DNA from: Nocardiopsis alborubida
GTDB taxonomy: Bacteria; Actinomycetota; Actinomycetes; Streptosporangiales; Streptosporangiaceae
Length of the DNA: 64,000 nt
NCBI RefSeq assembly: GCF_012396365.1
Contig: NZ_JAAXPG010000011.1
Coordinates: 62,001-126,000, forward strand
Direction of reading: 5' to 3'
Part shown: positions 1 through 7,957 of the stretch, piece by piece
Numbering within the stretch: position 1 is the stretch's first letter
Layout of the letters: every line of letters begins with the position of its first letter
Translations under genes and position numbers: made by a program
The notes under the pieces: generated by a model
What the model was told of the DNA's origin: nothing
Database searches by the model: none
The model's input: only the letters and a program-made list of their open reading frames with translations

Positions 1-728
1 CCATGCTCGGACACGAGGTCACCAAGCGCCACGGCGCCGCCGGCCTCCCCGACGACACCATCGACGTCTCCTTCACCGGATCCGCGGGCCAGTCCTTCGG
101 CGCCTTCGTGCCCAGGGGAATCACCCTGCGCCTGTCCGGCGACGCCAACGACTACGTCGGCAAGGGCCTGTCCGGCGGACGCGTCATCGTCCGCCCCGAC
201 ACCGCCTCCCAGCTGGTCGCCGAGGACCACATCATCGCCGGCAACGTCATCGGCTACGGCGCCACCTCCGGAGAGATCCTCCTGCGCGGCGTCGTCGGCG
301 AACGCTTCTGCGTCCGCAACTCCGGCGCCCTCGCCGTCGTCGAGGGCATCGGCGACCACGGCTGCGAGTACATGACCGGCGGCCGCGCCGTCGTCCTCGG
401 CCGCACCGGCCGCAACTTCGCGGCCGGCATGTCCGGAGGCGTCGCCTACGTCCTGGACCTGGACCGCGAACGTGTCAACACCGAGATGGTCGAGATCGAG
501 GCCCTCACCGACGAGGACCGCGCGTTCCTCACCGACGTCCTCACCCGCCACCGCGCCGAGACCGGATCGGCCGTCGCCGAACGGATCCTCACCGACGGCG
601 AGCACGGACTCGACCGCATCGCCAAGATCATGCCCCGCGACTACAAGCGCGTCCTGCTCGCCCAGGCCGAGGCCGAACGCGAGGGCCGCGACGTCAACGA
701 GGCCGTCATGGCCTCCGCACAGTCCTGA
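1..728 (+). CDS. gltB: Glutamate synthase (NADPH) large subunit, C-terminal part
   Basis: The window opens inside this gene. The last 241 residues are visible, read in the frame beginning at base 3. They form the glycine-rich beta-helix domain that ends the glutamate synthase alpha chain, with repeated turns such as [11 protein letters not shown], the GATSG turn and [13 protein letters not shown]. The FMN/glutamine-amidotransferase domains must lie upstream. The enzyme transfers the glutamine amide to 2-oxoglutarate in the cytoplasm, with electrons delivered by GltD. gltD starts 19 bases after the TGA behind its own GAGGAGG, so the two are one transcription unit. Codons end strongly in C, like the next genes. 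Confidence 0.95.
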   Translation, partial: MLGHEVTKRHGAAGLPDDTIDVSFTGSAGQSFGAFVPRGITLRLSGDANDYVGKGLSGGRVIVRPDTASQLVAEDHIIAGNVIGYGATSGEILLRGVVGERFCVRNSGALAVVEGIGDHGCEYMTGGRAVVLGRTGRNFAAGMSGGVAYVLDLDRERVNTEMVEIEALTDEDRAFLTDVLTRHRAETGSAVAERILTDGEHGLDRIAKIMPRDYKRVLLAQAEAEREGRDVNEAVMASAQS

Positions 729-747
729 CACGAGAGGAGGAAGGCAC

Positions 748-2202
748 ATGGCCGACCCCAAGGGCTTCCTGAAGACCACCGAGCGAGAGCTCCCCAAGCA
801 CCGACCCGTCGACGTGCGCATCCAGGACTGGCGCGAGGTCTACGAGGACTTCGACCGGGGAACCGTCACCAAGCAGGCCTCGCGCTGCATGGACTGCGGC
901 ATCCCCTTCTGCCACAACGGCTGCCCGCTCGGCAACCTCATCCCCGAGTGGAACCACCTCGTCCACACCCACGACTGGGCCGAGGCGATCGAACGCCTGC
1001 ACGCCACCAACAACTTCCCGGAGTTCACCGGCAGGCTCTGCCCCGCCCCGTGCGAGTCCGCATGCGTGCTCGGCATCAACCAGCCCGCCGTCACCATCAA
1101 GAACGTCGAGGTCTCCATCATCGACCGCGCGTGGGAGGAGGGCTGGGTCAAGCCCCTGCCCCCCACCACCCGCACCGGCAAGAAGGTCGCCGTCGTCGGC
1201 TCCGGCCCCGCCGGACTCGCCGCCGCCCAACAGCTCACCCGGGCCGGACACGACGTCACCGTCTACGAGCGCGCCGACCGCATCGGCGGCCTCCTGCGCT
1301 ACGGCATCCCCGAGTTCAAGATGGAGAAGCGGCACATCGACCGCCGCCTCGCCCAGATGAGCGCCGAGGGCACCACCTTCCGCGCCGGAGTCGACGTCGG
1401 CGTCGACATCACCGCCGAGCGGCTGCGCGCCGACCACGACGCCGTCGTCATCAGCGGCGGCGCCACCGCCTGGCGCGACCTGCCCGCCAAGGGCCGCGAA
1501 CTCGGCGGCATCCACCAGGCCATGGAGTACCTGCCCCTGGCCAACCGGGTGCAGGAGGGCGACTACGACACGCCCGCCATCAGCGCCCAGGGCAAACACG
1601 TCGTCGTCATCGGCGGCGGCGACACCGGCGCCGACTGCGTCGGCACCGCCCACCGCCAGGGCGCCGCGTCGGTCACCCAGCTGGAGATCATGCCCAAGCC
1701 GCCCGCCACGCGGCCCGACAACCAGCCCTGGCCGACCATGCCCATGCTCTACAAGGTCACCAGCGCCCACGAGGAGGGCGGCAAGCGGATCTACGCCGTC
1801 AACACCGTCGAGTTCCTCGGCGACGACAACGGCCAGGTCCGCGCCCTCAAACTCGTCGAGGTCAAGCGCACCGACAAGGGCTTCGAACCCGTCGAGGGCA
1901 CCGAACGCGAGATCCCCGCCGAACTCGTCACCCTCGCCATGGGCTTCGTCGGACCCCAGAAGGAGGGCCTGCTCGACCAGCTCGGCGTGGAGCTGGACGG
2001 ACGCGGCAACGTCGTCCGCGACGCCGACTACCGCACCACCGTCGACGGCGTCTTCTGCGCCGGGGACATGGGCCGCGGCCAGTCGCTCATCGTCTGGGCC
2101 ATCGCCGAGGGCCGCTCCGCCGCCGCCGGAGTGGACCGCTACCTCACCGACGACAGCGCACTGCCGGTCACCATCCCGCCGACCGCACGACCGCTGGTCT
2201 AG
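748..2202 (+). CDS. gltD: Glutamate synthase small subunit (beta chain)
   Basis: 484 residues, the normal family length. ATG at 748 is preceded by GAGGAGG at 734-740. The N-terminus carries the two cysteine clusters of the [4Fe-4S] domain (CMDCGIPFC, then CPAPCESACVLG). These are followed by an FAD-binding VGSGPAGLAAA near residue 152, a second nucleotide fold with IGGGDTGADCVG near 289, and the closing GDMGRGQSLIVWAIAEGR. It passes electrons from NADPH to the large subunit. Nothing is unusual. The protein feeds nitrogen assimilation and is cotranscribed with gltB. Confidence 0.96.
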   Translation: MADPKGFLKTTERELPKHRPVDVRIQDWREVYEDFDRGTVTKQASRCMDCGIPFCHNGCPLGNLIPEWNHLVHTHDWAEAIERLHATNNFPEFTGRLCPAPCESACVLGINQPAVTIKNVEVSIIDRAWEEGWVKPLPPTTRTGKKVAVVGSGPAGLAAAQQLTRAGHDVTVYERADRIGGLLRYGIPEFKMEKRHIDRRLAQMSAEGTTFRAGVDVGVDITAERLRADHDAVVISGGATAWRDLPAKGRELGGIHQAMEYLPLANRVQEGDYDTPAISAQGKHVVVIGGGDTGADCVGTAHRQGAASVTQLEIMPKPPATRPDNQPWPTMPMLYKVTSAHEEGGKRIYAVNTVEFLGDDNGQVRALKLVEVKRTDKGFEPVEGTEREIPAELVTLAMGFVGPQKEGLLDQLGVELDGRGNVVRDADYRTTVDGVFCAGDMGRGQSLIVWAIAEGRSAAAGVDRYLTDDSALPVTIPPTARPLV

Positions 2203-2221
2203 TCACCACCAGGCACACACG

Positions 2222-2259
2222 CGCGCCGGGCGCGGAGGGAGACCTCCGCACCCGGCGCG
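2222..2259 (+). terminator. Hairpin after gltD
   Basis: Arms CGCGCCGGG-C-GCGGAGG and CCTCCGC-A-CCCGGCGCG pair with one mismatch around a GAGA loop, 19 bases after the gltD stop. There is no T tract, as is common in high-GC actinobacteria. The rest of 2203-2449 shows no gene. Confidence 0.6.
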
Positions 2260-2449
2260 TCGTCGTGTCCACCCCCGGGTCCCGCGGCCCGCCCCCGACC
2301 GCCGGAGCCGGACAGCGCCACACGAGAGGTCATCCGGGTTCCCACCAGAAGAACCCACAACCGCTAACACCCCCTGGACCCGCCCAGAAACGACGCCGAT
2401 ACTGGAAACCAGCAGGACCCACCACACAGCACGGCCAGGAGGCCAGACG

Positions 2450-3820
2450 ATGACCTACCGGCTCATCGCCGACACCGCCATGGTCGTGCACCTGGCCTTC
2501 CTCGCCTACCTCGCCCTCGGCGGATTCCTCGCCTGGAAGTGGCCCCGCACCCTCTGGATCCACCTCGGCTGCGCCCTCTACGGACTCGCCATCACCCTCA
2601 TCGGCTGGCCCTGCCCCCTCACCCACGTCGAGAACTGGGCCCGCCGACGCGCCGGACAACAAGGACTCCCCCCGGAAGGCTTCATCGACCACTACCTCAC
2701 CGGCATCGTCTACCCCGCCGAACACCTGCTCACCGCACAACTCGCCGTCGCCCTCGCCGTCCTCGCCTCCTGGGCCGGACTCCTCGTCCTCACCCGTCGT
2801 CCTCACCCGAAGACGCACGCGCAACACCACCCCGGACCGCGCGTAAAGATCGCGAATGGATTGGGCCACCGACCATTTCCCCGCCCCGGACACGGACGTA
2901 CCGTCGAAGACATGACCGTTGTGACCTGGGAATCCCTTCGCGCCGCAGAACACTTCACCATGCGAAACGCCCGGCTCATCGACCGGCTCCGCTTCGCCCA
3001 CCTCTTCCAGGGCGGACCCACCGAACCCATCCGCTCAGCACTCTCCGCCTACCGCAACCTCGACGGCGGCTACGGCAACGGACTCGACCCCGACCTGCGC
3101 GGACACACCAGCCAACCCGCCGCCACCGAACTCGCCCTGCGCTACCTCGACGACCTCGGCCCCATCCCCACCAGCCTCGGCACCGGCATCTGCCGCTACC
3201 TCACCACCGTCACCAACCCCGACGGCGGCCTGCCCTGCGTACGACCCAACGTCCGCCACACCGAATCCGCCCCCTGGTGGCGACAGCACCACGACTTCAC
3301 CAGCGACCTCGGCCTCACCGCACTCCTCGCCGGATACCTCCACAAACACAACATCAGCCACACCTGGCGCGACAACGCCACCGCCTACTGCTGGAAGCAC
3401 ATCAACGCCCTGCACTGGACCGACCCGCACCAGGCCATCGGCATCTGCGCCTTCCTCCAACACGTCCCCGACCGCGACCGCGCCCTACGCACCACCAGCC
3501 GGCTCCACCCCATGATCCGCGCCGTCATCGACACCGACCCCCAACCCAACCCGCGCCGACACGCCCACACCGCACTCGACCTCGCCACCCACCCCGACCA
3601 CATCGCCCGACCCCTGTTCACCGACGCCGAGATCCAACGCAACCTCGACTTCTTCGAACAGACCCAACGACCCGACGGCGGCTGGGACGCCACCTGGCAG
3701 CACTGGGACACCGCCGCCACCCTCGAACGCGAAGGCATGCGCACCGTCCAACGCCTGCGCATCCTGTGCGCCTACGGCCGCGTCCAGTGCTCCCTCCCGC
3801 CCCGCCGCCGCGACAGCTGA
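2450..3820 (+). CDS. DUF2784 membrane domain fused in frame to an alpha/alpha-toroid (prenyltransferase-like) domain
   Basis: One open frame of 456 codons. Residues 1-115 are a DUF2784 protein: three or four hydrophobic segments, the GGFLAWKWPRTLW block, WPCPLTHVENW and GFIDHYLTGIVYP. Residues 155-456 are a separate soluble toroid protein (see the entry at 2912). DUF2784 proteins normally end near residue 125. Here the frame reads on through a low-complexity linker because of a perfect 13-bp tandem duplication at 2784-2809. Removing one copy restores a TAA at 2844 and a 127-residue protein. It is either a recent gene fusion or a frameshifted DUF2784 gene running into its neighbour. Function is unknown for both halves. 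Confidence 0.7.
   Translation: MTYRLIADTAMVVHLAFLAYLALGGFLAWKWPRTLWIHLGCALYGLAITLIGWPCPLTHVENWARRRAGQQGLPPEGFIDHYLTGIVYPAEHLLTAQLAVALAVLASWAGLLVLTRRPHPKTHAQHHPGPRVKIANGLGHRPFPRPGHGRTVEDMTVVTWESLRAAEHFTMRNARLIDRLRFAHLFQGGPTEPIRSALSAYRNLDGGYGNGLDPDLRGHTSQPAATELALRYLDDLGPIPTSLGTGICRYLTTVTNPDGGLPCVRPNVRHTESAPWWRQHHDFTSDLGLTALLAGYLHKHNISHTWRDNATAYCWKHINALHWTDPHQAIGICAFLQHVPDRDRALRTTSRLHPMIRAVIDTDPQPNPRRHAHTALDLATHPDHIARPLFTDAEIQRNLDFFEQTQRPDGGWDATWQHWDTAATLEREGMRTVQRLRILCAYGRVQCSLPPRRRDS
2784..2809 (+). repeat. Perfect 13-bp tandem duplication causing a frameshift
   Basis: The unit TCGTCCTCACCCG occurs at 2784-2796 and again at 2797-2809. Thirteen bases is not a multiple of three, so the second copy shifts the DUF2784 frame. 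The pre-duplication reading ends at TAA 2844-2846. Confidence 0.9.
2912..3820 (+). CDS. Prenyltransferase/squalene-oxidase-repeat-like protein (own start)
   Basis: Alternative, probably ancestral, start of the second half of the fused frame. ATG 2912 begins a 302-residue soluble protein. It contains repeats typical of alpha/alpha-toroids: NLDGGYGNGLDPDL near residue 47, NPDGGLPCVRP near 105 and RPDGGWDATWQHW near 270. This resembles uncharacterised actinobacterial proteins with prenyltransferase or terpene-cyclase folds. I see no DxDD cyclase motif, so I claim no enzyme activity. There is no clear ribosome-binding site before ATG 2912, so translation may be leaderless or may now depend on the fusion. 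Base use is extremely C-rich. Confidence 0.6.
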   Translation: MTVVTWESLRAAEHFTMRNARLIDRLRFAHLFQGGPTEPIRSALSAYRNLDGGYGNGLDPDLRGHTSQPAATELALRYLDDLGPIPTSLGTGICRYLTTVTNPDGGLPCVRPNVRHTESAPWWRQHHDFTSDLGLTALLAGYLHKHNISHTWRDNATAYCWKHINALHWTDPHQAIGICAFLQHVPDRDRALRTTSRLHPMIRAVIDTDPQPNPRRHAHTALDLATHPDHIARPLFTDAEIQRNLDFFEQTQRPDGGWDATWQHWDTAATLEREGMRTVQRLRILCAYGRVQCSLPPRRRDS

Positions 3821-3823
3821 CAC

Positions 3824-3869
3824 ACCGAACCCGGCCCCCACCGAACCCGGCCCCCACCGAACCCGGCGG
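3824..3869 (+). repeat. Three tandem 16-bp repeats
   Basis: ACCGAACCCGGCCCCC at 3824-3839 and 3840-3855, then a partial third copy at 3856-3869, directly after the stop at 3820. The rest of 3870-4032 is C-rich non-coding sequence. Confidence 0.8.
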
Positions 3870-4032
3870 ACACCGGGCCCGCCAGGGCCGGGCCCCGCAC
3901 CCCCGCGCGATCCGGCACAATCCCACACCCCCACCCACCAGCCCAAGCCCACAACCCCACCCACCGCAGCGAACCCTCACCCAGGGTGCCCGCCGTTCGA
4001 CTTCCCGCAGCCCCACATACGTCCATTCGCAA

Positions 4033-4048
4033 CCTGGTTTAGACCACT
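4033..4048 (+). promoter_or_regulatory. dre-like DasR operator in the pyk promoter
   Basis: CCTGGTTTAGACCACT matches the Streptomyces DasR element ACTGGTCTAGACCACT at 14 of 16 positions. It lies 18 bases upstream of the pyk -10, where a repressor would cover the -35 region. A second, perfect-core site lies at pfkA (51070-51085). Confidence 0.6.
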
Positions 4049-4065
4049 CCATCCTCCAGACGCTC

Positions 4066-4071
4066 TAGAGT
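4066..4071 (+). promoter_or_regulatory. -10 element of the pyk promoter
   Basis: TAGAGT ends seven bases before GTG 4079. Transcription would begin at or next to the start codon, which gives a leaderless mRNA. No Shine-Dalgarno sequence is present. Confidence 0.55.
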
Positions 4072-4078
4072 GTTATGC

Positions 4079-5512
4079 GTGACACGTCGAGCAAAAATCG
4101 TCGCGACCCTCGGTCCCGCCACCTCGAGCCCGGAAGTCCTCCGCAAGCTCGTCGAAGCCGGACTGGACGTCGCCCGACTCAACCTCAGCCACGGAACCCA
4201 CGACGACCACAGGGCCAACCTCGCCAACCTGCGAGGCGCCGCTGAGGCCGCACAACGAGCAGTCGGCGTCCTCGCCGACCTCCAAGGGCCCAAGATCCGC
4301 GTCGGCACCTTCGCCGACGGCCCCGTCGACCTCAACGTCGGCGACGAGTTCACCATCACCACCGACGACGTCCCGGGCGACGCCCACCGCGTCTCCACCA
4401 CCTACAAGGGACTCCCGGCGGACGTCCGCCCCGGCGACCGCGTCCTCATCGACGACGGCCGCATCGCGCTGGAGTGCACCAAGACCACCAGCACCGACGT
4501 CCACACCCGCGTCATCGTCGGCGGCACCGTCTCCAACCACAAGGGACTCAACCTCCCCGGCGTCGCCGTCAGCGTCCCCGCACTCACCGAAAAGGACGAG
4601 GCGGACCTGCGCTGGGCCCTCCACCAGGGCGTCGACATGGTCGCCCTCTCCTTCGTCCGCAGCCCCGCCGACGCCGAGGAGTGCCACCGCATCATGGACG
4701 AGGAGGGCATCACCGTCCCCCTCATCGCCAAGGTCGAGAAGCCCCAGGCCGTCGAACGGCTCCAGGACATCATCGAGGTCTTCGACGGAGTCATGGTCGC
4801 CCGCGGCGACCTCGGCGTCGAACTCCCCCTCGAGAACGTCCCCATGGTGCAAAAACGCGCCGTCGAACGCTGCCGCGACAAGGCCAAACCGGTCATCGTC
4901 GCCACCCAGATGCTCGAATCCATGATCGGATCACCCCGGCCCACCCGCGCCGAGGCCTCCGACGTCGCCAACGCCGTCCTCGACGGCGCCGACGCCGTCA
5001 TGCTCTCCGGAGAGACCAGCGTCGGCAAGTACCCCGTCGAGACCGTCGAGACCATGGCCCGCATCGTCAGCGCCGCCGAGCAGGAGTCCCTGCGCGCCTC
5101 GCACATCCTCAACCGGGTACCCGAGACCACCGGCGGAGCCATCGCCCGCGCCGCCGCCGAGATCGGCGCCACCGTCGGAGCCAAGGCCCTGGTCGCCTTC
5201 ACCATGTCCGGTGAGACCGCCCGACGCCTGGCCCGCTACCGCTCACCCATCCCGCTGATGGCCTTCACCACCGAGGAGACCACCCGCGGCGTGCTCTCCC
5301 TCACCTGGGGAGTCGAGAGCAACCTCGTGCCCTGGGTCGACAACACCGACGACATGGTCCGCCAGGTGGAGGCCGAACTCCTCCAACTCGGCGACTACCA
5401 CAAGGGCGACAAGATCGTCATCGTCGCGGGCAGCCCGCCCGGAACCACCGGTTCCACCAACTCCCTGCGCGTCCACCGCCTCGGCGACGCCGTCGCCCTC
5501 GCGGCGCAGTAG
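4079..5512 (+). CDS. pyk: Pyruvate kinase
   Basis: 477 residues, the normal length. It converts phosphoenolpyruvate and ADP to pyruvate and ATP in the cytoplasm. Visible landmarks are the N-terminal [27 protein letters not shown], the active-site [33 protein letters not shown] and [21 protein letters not shown] 4079 is chosen because it starts directly before the conserved N-terminus. GTG 4070 in the same frame would add three residues across the -10 element. A DasR-type palindrome overlaps the promoter, suggesting control by amino-sugar phosphate. Transcription ends at a hairpin nine bases past the stop. Confidence 0.95.
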   Translation: MTRRAKIVATLGPATSSPEVLRKLVEAGLDVARLNLSHGTHDDHRANLANLRGAAEAAQRAVGVLADLQGPKIRVGTFADGPVDLNVGDEFTITTDDVPGDAHRVSTTYKGLPADVRPGDRVLIDDGRIALECTKTTSTDVHTRVIVGGTVSNHKGLNLPGVAVSVPALTEKDEADLRWALHQGVDMVALSFVRSPADAEECHRIMDEEGITVPLIAKVEKPQAVERLQDIIEVFDGVMVARGDLGVELPLENVPMVQKRAVERCRDKAKPVIVATQMLESMIGSPRPTRAEASDVANAVLDGADAVMLSGETSVGKYPVETVETMARIVSAAEQESLRASHILNRVPETTGGAIARAAAEIGATVGAKALVAFTMSGETARRLARYRSPIPLMAFTTEETTRGVLSLTWGVESNLVPWVDNTDDMVRQVEAELLQLGDYHKGDKIVIVAGSPPGTTGSTNSLRVHRLGDAVALAAQ

Positions 5513-5520
5513 GGAGACCC

Positions 5521-5542
5521 GGGCGCCCCGCACAGGGCGCCC
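5521..5542 (+). terminator. Hairpin after pyk
   Basis: GGGCGCC (5521-5527) pairs with GGCGCCC (5536-5542) across an eight-base loop. There is no T tract. Confidence 0.5.
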
Positions 5543-5635
5543 CCGACGTGCCGCATCAGGTCCGGCCCGGAGGACACGGCGTATGAGCCGCGCCGCCCAC
5601 CGGGTCAGGACCAGGTGCGGCCCCGCCGCACCACC

Positions 5636-6628
5636 TCAGGCCGCCGACTCCCCGCGCACATCCCCCCGCGACTCCGACCCGGTCGCCGCCGCCCCGCCCT
5701 CGGGCAGCACACGCTCCAACGGCATGTCCCACGGCAACAGGTTCCACGGACTGCGCTCGTCCTCCGTCAGCAGACCCAGCGCCGCCCACACCCGGTCCGT
5801 CCCGCCGTGGTCGCCCTCCACACCCTTCTCCGGCCACAACAGGTAACCCGCGTGGAAAGCCATCGACAACTGCTGCCACGACGCGTACCGCCGCTGAAGA
5901 TCCGAGGCCACCCGACGCAACAGCGTCTGCGTCTCCACCGGACTCAACCAGTCCAACGACGCACCCCCGCACACCAGCCGGATCACGTGCACCGACTTCC
6001 ACCACTGGTAGGCCCCGATGAGCACCGTCTCGTCCGCCTCGGCCACCCCCGTGACCGCGCGCAACCGCGCCACCTGCTCCTCACCCAGCCGCACGTGCGC
6101 CCCCGTCACCTGCCCGCCCCGCTCACGCGGCAGACGCGACCTGGCCACCCCCGCGCTCAGATCCACCACCAGATCCAGCTTCGGACCCGTGCGCAGCTCC
6201 TCCAACAGGGCGTCCACCGCCTCCAGCAGAGACTCCCGGTCGGTCACCCCCCACTGGCGCTCCAGCATCCGCTGGTAGGGACGGCGCAGCGACGGCCGGG
6301 CGACCACGTCCCACGGCTCGGCCAGCGCCACCCGGAACGGCGCCGCCACGGCCGCCGCCCAGCGCTCCGTGCTCAACGGCGCGTCGGGGTCCTTGGTGCG
6401 CAGGGCGGGGGACTCGCGCGAGCCCACCACCAGCTCAGCGAAGGAACCGGCGACCAGCGCCACGACGGGCACGAACGCCCAACCCGGCTGGCCGACGGCC
6501 ACGAGAAGGACGATGAGCAGCGCGACGGGGGTCAGCAGCCACGGCTGGCGGCGCTGGGAACCCCACGCCACCACCACCCAGGCGCCGATAACCAGTGCGC
6601 CGACGATCCCGGCCACCGCGGTCAGCAC
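5636..6628 (-). CDS. DUF1266 domain membrane protein
   Basis: 330 residues from a GTG. Two hydrophobic segments (residues about 3-22 and 30-62) anchor the N-terminus. The soluble remainder carries a DUF1266 domain, recognisable by RQWGVTDRESLLEAVD near 122 and AYQWWKSVHVIRLVCGGA near 207, then WQQLSMAFHAGYLLWPE. Function is unknown. DUF1266 proteins are often found near secretion or toxin-related genes, but none is near here. It converges on pyk. 6629-6837 upstream holds no gene but includes the left inverted repeat of the next locus. Confidence 0.75.
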   Translation of the reverse strand: MLTAVAGIVGALVIGAWVVVAWGSQRRQPWLLTPVALLIVLLVAVGQPGWAFVPVVALVAGSFAELVVGSRESPALRTKDPDAPLSTERWAAAVAAPFRVALAEPWDVVARPSLRRPYQRMLERQWGVTDRESLLEAVDALLEELRTGPKLDLVVDLSAGVARSRLPRERGGQVTGAHVRLGEEQVARLRAVTGVAEADETVLIGAYQWWKSVHVIRLVCGGASLDWLSPVETQTLLRRVASDLQRRYASWQQLSMAFHAGYLLWPEKGVEGDHGGTDRVWAALGLLTEDERSPWNLLPWDMPLERVLPEGGAAATGSESRGDVRGESAA

Positions 6629-6780
6629 CCGCTGCTCCTCTCCTGAGAACTCGCTTCTGGAACTCCAGGATCAAGGACGCGCGCCCGAGTAGGCGACCGA
6701 ACTCACGGGTTGTACTCAGGTTGTGGCCGTGATGTGACCGGTTCCGCCGTGTTGCCCCGGCATAAAGTGACAAAGGGCCT

Positions 6781-7704
6781 ATTTAGGGCGGTACCGGCTG
6801 GGTAGTTACGCAGGTTCTGGCCCGTCTGTCCGGTCCCTCAGTACTTCGGCCCGATGAAGGCGTCCATACGCGCCACGGCCTCCTTCCGCGACACTGAGAT
6901 GGCGGTCTTGTCCTTGAACGGGGGCTGGCGCTGGATGTGGCTCGTCCAGGGAATGCCGAGCCGCTCCAGGGACGACGTGAAGAGGTCCACGATGTCCTGC
7001 GACGTGTTGGAGAAGTGGTAGCGCGGGTACTCGTAGTACTCGTCCCTCCTGCCCCTCTTGCGTATCCGGTTGAGGGCACGGCATCCGTCGGAGTGAACCA
7101 GGCCCCGGACGAACAGCTCAGGGTGGTGGTCGACGACTTCCTGCTGCCAGGTTTCCAGGGCGATCCTCCTGGAGTGCTTGTGGCCCGGTCCGTGCTGGGG
7201 GAACAGGCAGAGCCAGTGTTTGGAGGCGGCTTTGACAGCCGTGCACCCCTCGCCGCGGCTGGCACGGAAAGAGGTGATCGGGAACACCTTCTGCATGGCA
7301 TCGCCGCAGAGGTCCATCAGTCCCGGGTACTTGTTGTCGCAAAAGATCCAGAGAACGTACACCCCGTGCCTTGAGGCGGTGATGTGACCGTCTCCGAGGT
7401 AGAGCCCCAGTAGGTAGGCATAGGCGTTGTCATCAAGACGCGCGTTGTGGCACTTGGGGCAGTAGGTCGTCCGGTCTCGGCGCCTTCCCTCTGTCGCGGG
7501 CGCACGCCTGTTGCCGTAGCGCCAGTGCCTGATCGCCTGCACGGAGACGCCGCACTGTGCCGCGATGGCTTTGTCGGTCAGGCCCAGGGCTTTGAGGCGG
7601 AAGGTTTCGTCTACTACGTCACGTGAGTACATGACAGGAATAGTTGCTCATGCCTGTGACATTCCGTCGATGGTGTGACTACCGTGGGTTGATATGCCCT
7701 AAAT
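6781..7704. repeat. 9-bp inverted repeats flanking the LAGLIDADG gene
   Basis: ATTTAGGGC at 6781-6789 and its complement GCCCTAAAT at 7696-7704 bracket a 924-bp segment holding only the LAGLIDADG gene. Nine bases can arise by chance, so this is a suggestion of element ends, not proof. Confidence 0.35.
6838..7632 (-). CDS. HTH plus LAGLIDADG endonuclease-like protein
   Basis: 264 residues. Residues 5-42 form a helix-turn-helix (LKALGLTDKAIAAQCGVS). A CPKC pair follows at 58-61. Two LAGLIDADG helices are visible, YLLGLYLGDG (73-82) and FVRGLVHSDG (174-183), each ending in the acidic residue used for metal binding. One chain with two motifs is the monomeric homing-endonuclease layout. In actinomycetes such proteins are often annotated as transcriptional regulators. 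The base composition is visibly less GC-rich than the neighbours, and the gene sits alone between a DUF1266 gene and an odd tRNA, which suggests transfer. Whether it cuts DNA or regulates cannot be told from sequence alone. Confidence 0.7.
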   Translation of the reverse strand: MYSRDVVDETFRLKALGLTDKAIAAQCGVSVQAIRHWRYGNRRAPATEGRRRDRTTYCPKCHNARLDDNAYAYLLGLYLGDGHITASRHGVYVLWIFCDNKYPGLMDLCGDAMQKVFPITSFRASRGEGCTAVKAASKHWLCLFPQHGPGHKHSRRIALETWQQEVVDHHPELFVRGLVHSDGCRALNRIRKRGRRDEYYEYPRYHFSNTSQDIVDLFTSSLERLGIPWTSHIQRQPPFKDKTAISVSRKEAVARMDAFIGPKY

Positions 7705-7708
7705 GAAG

Positions 7709-7733
7709 AGAGCCGCCCGAATGGGGCGGCTCT
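7709..7733 (-). terminator. Terminator of the tRNA gene
   Basis: AGAGCCGCCC (7709-7718) pairs perfectly with GGGCGGCTCT (7724-7733), with a five-base loop. On the minus strand it is followed by CTTCATTT. It lies ten bases beyond the tRNA 3' end. Confidence 0.75.
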
Positions 7734-7742
7734 GGGGTGTTG

Positions 7743-7816
7743 TGCCCTGAGTGGGACTCGAACCCACACTGTAATAGGTTTGAGCTATTTCCCTCTGCCG
7801 ATTGGGGTATCAGGGC
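7743..7816 (-). tRNA. Class-I-shaped tRNA with CAA (leucine) anticodon
   Basis: On the minus strand a 74-base cloverleaf can be drawn. The acceptor is GCCCTGA/TCAGGGC with discriminator A. The D arm pairs CCC/GGG, and the anticodon stem is AATAG/CTATT around CTCAAAC, giving anticodon CAA. The variable region is only five bases (ACAGT), and the T arm is GTGGG-TTCGAGT-CCCAC. CCA is not encoded. Bacterial tRNA-Leu is normally class II with a long variable arm, so identity by anticodon (UUG decoding) conflicts with the fold. It may be a specialised, low-scoring or inactive tRNA. It has a proper terminator. Confidence 0.75.
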
Positions 7817-7957
7817 TTTTTTGGGTGAAACGGACATCCTGGCTGGTGTTCGTCTACCTGTTCGGTCGGGGTTGCTCCGTCAACAGTGGTATCACGATTG
7901 ACGCGCATGCCCGTCCCGACGTCCAGCATCCTAGCTGATCTCGGTAACCTCGTGTAC

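Noticed and set aside
706..1770. Long minus-strand frames opposite gltD and many other genes
   Set aside because: They are Arg/Gly/Ala- or Pro-rich shadows produced by high-GC codon use, without ribosome-binding sites or recognisable domains.
2194..2209. CTGGTCTAGTCACCA at the end of gltD as another DasR site
   Set aside because: The left half matches but the right half is shifted by two bases. It lies in the last codons and stop of gltD, not in a promoter.
7743..7816. Phage or integrative element inserted at the tRNA
   Set aside because: No integrase gene and no direct repeat of the tRNA 3' end were found nearby.
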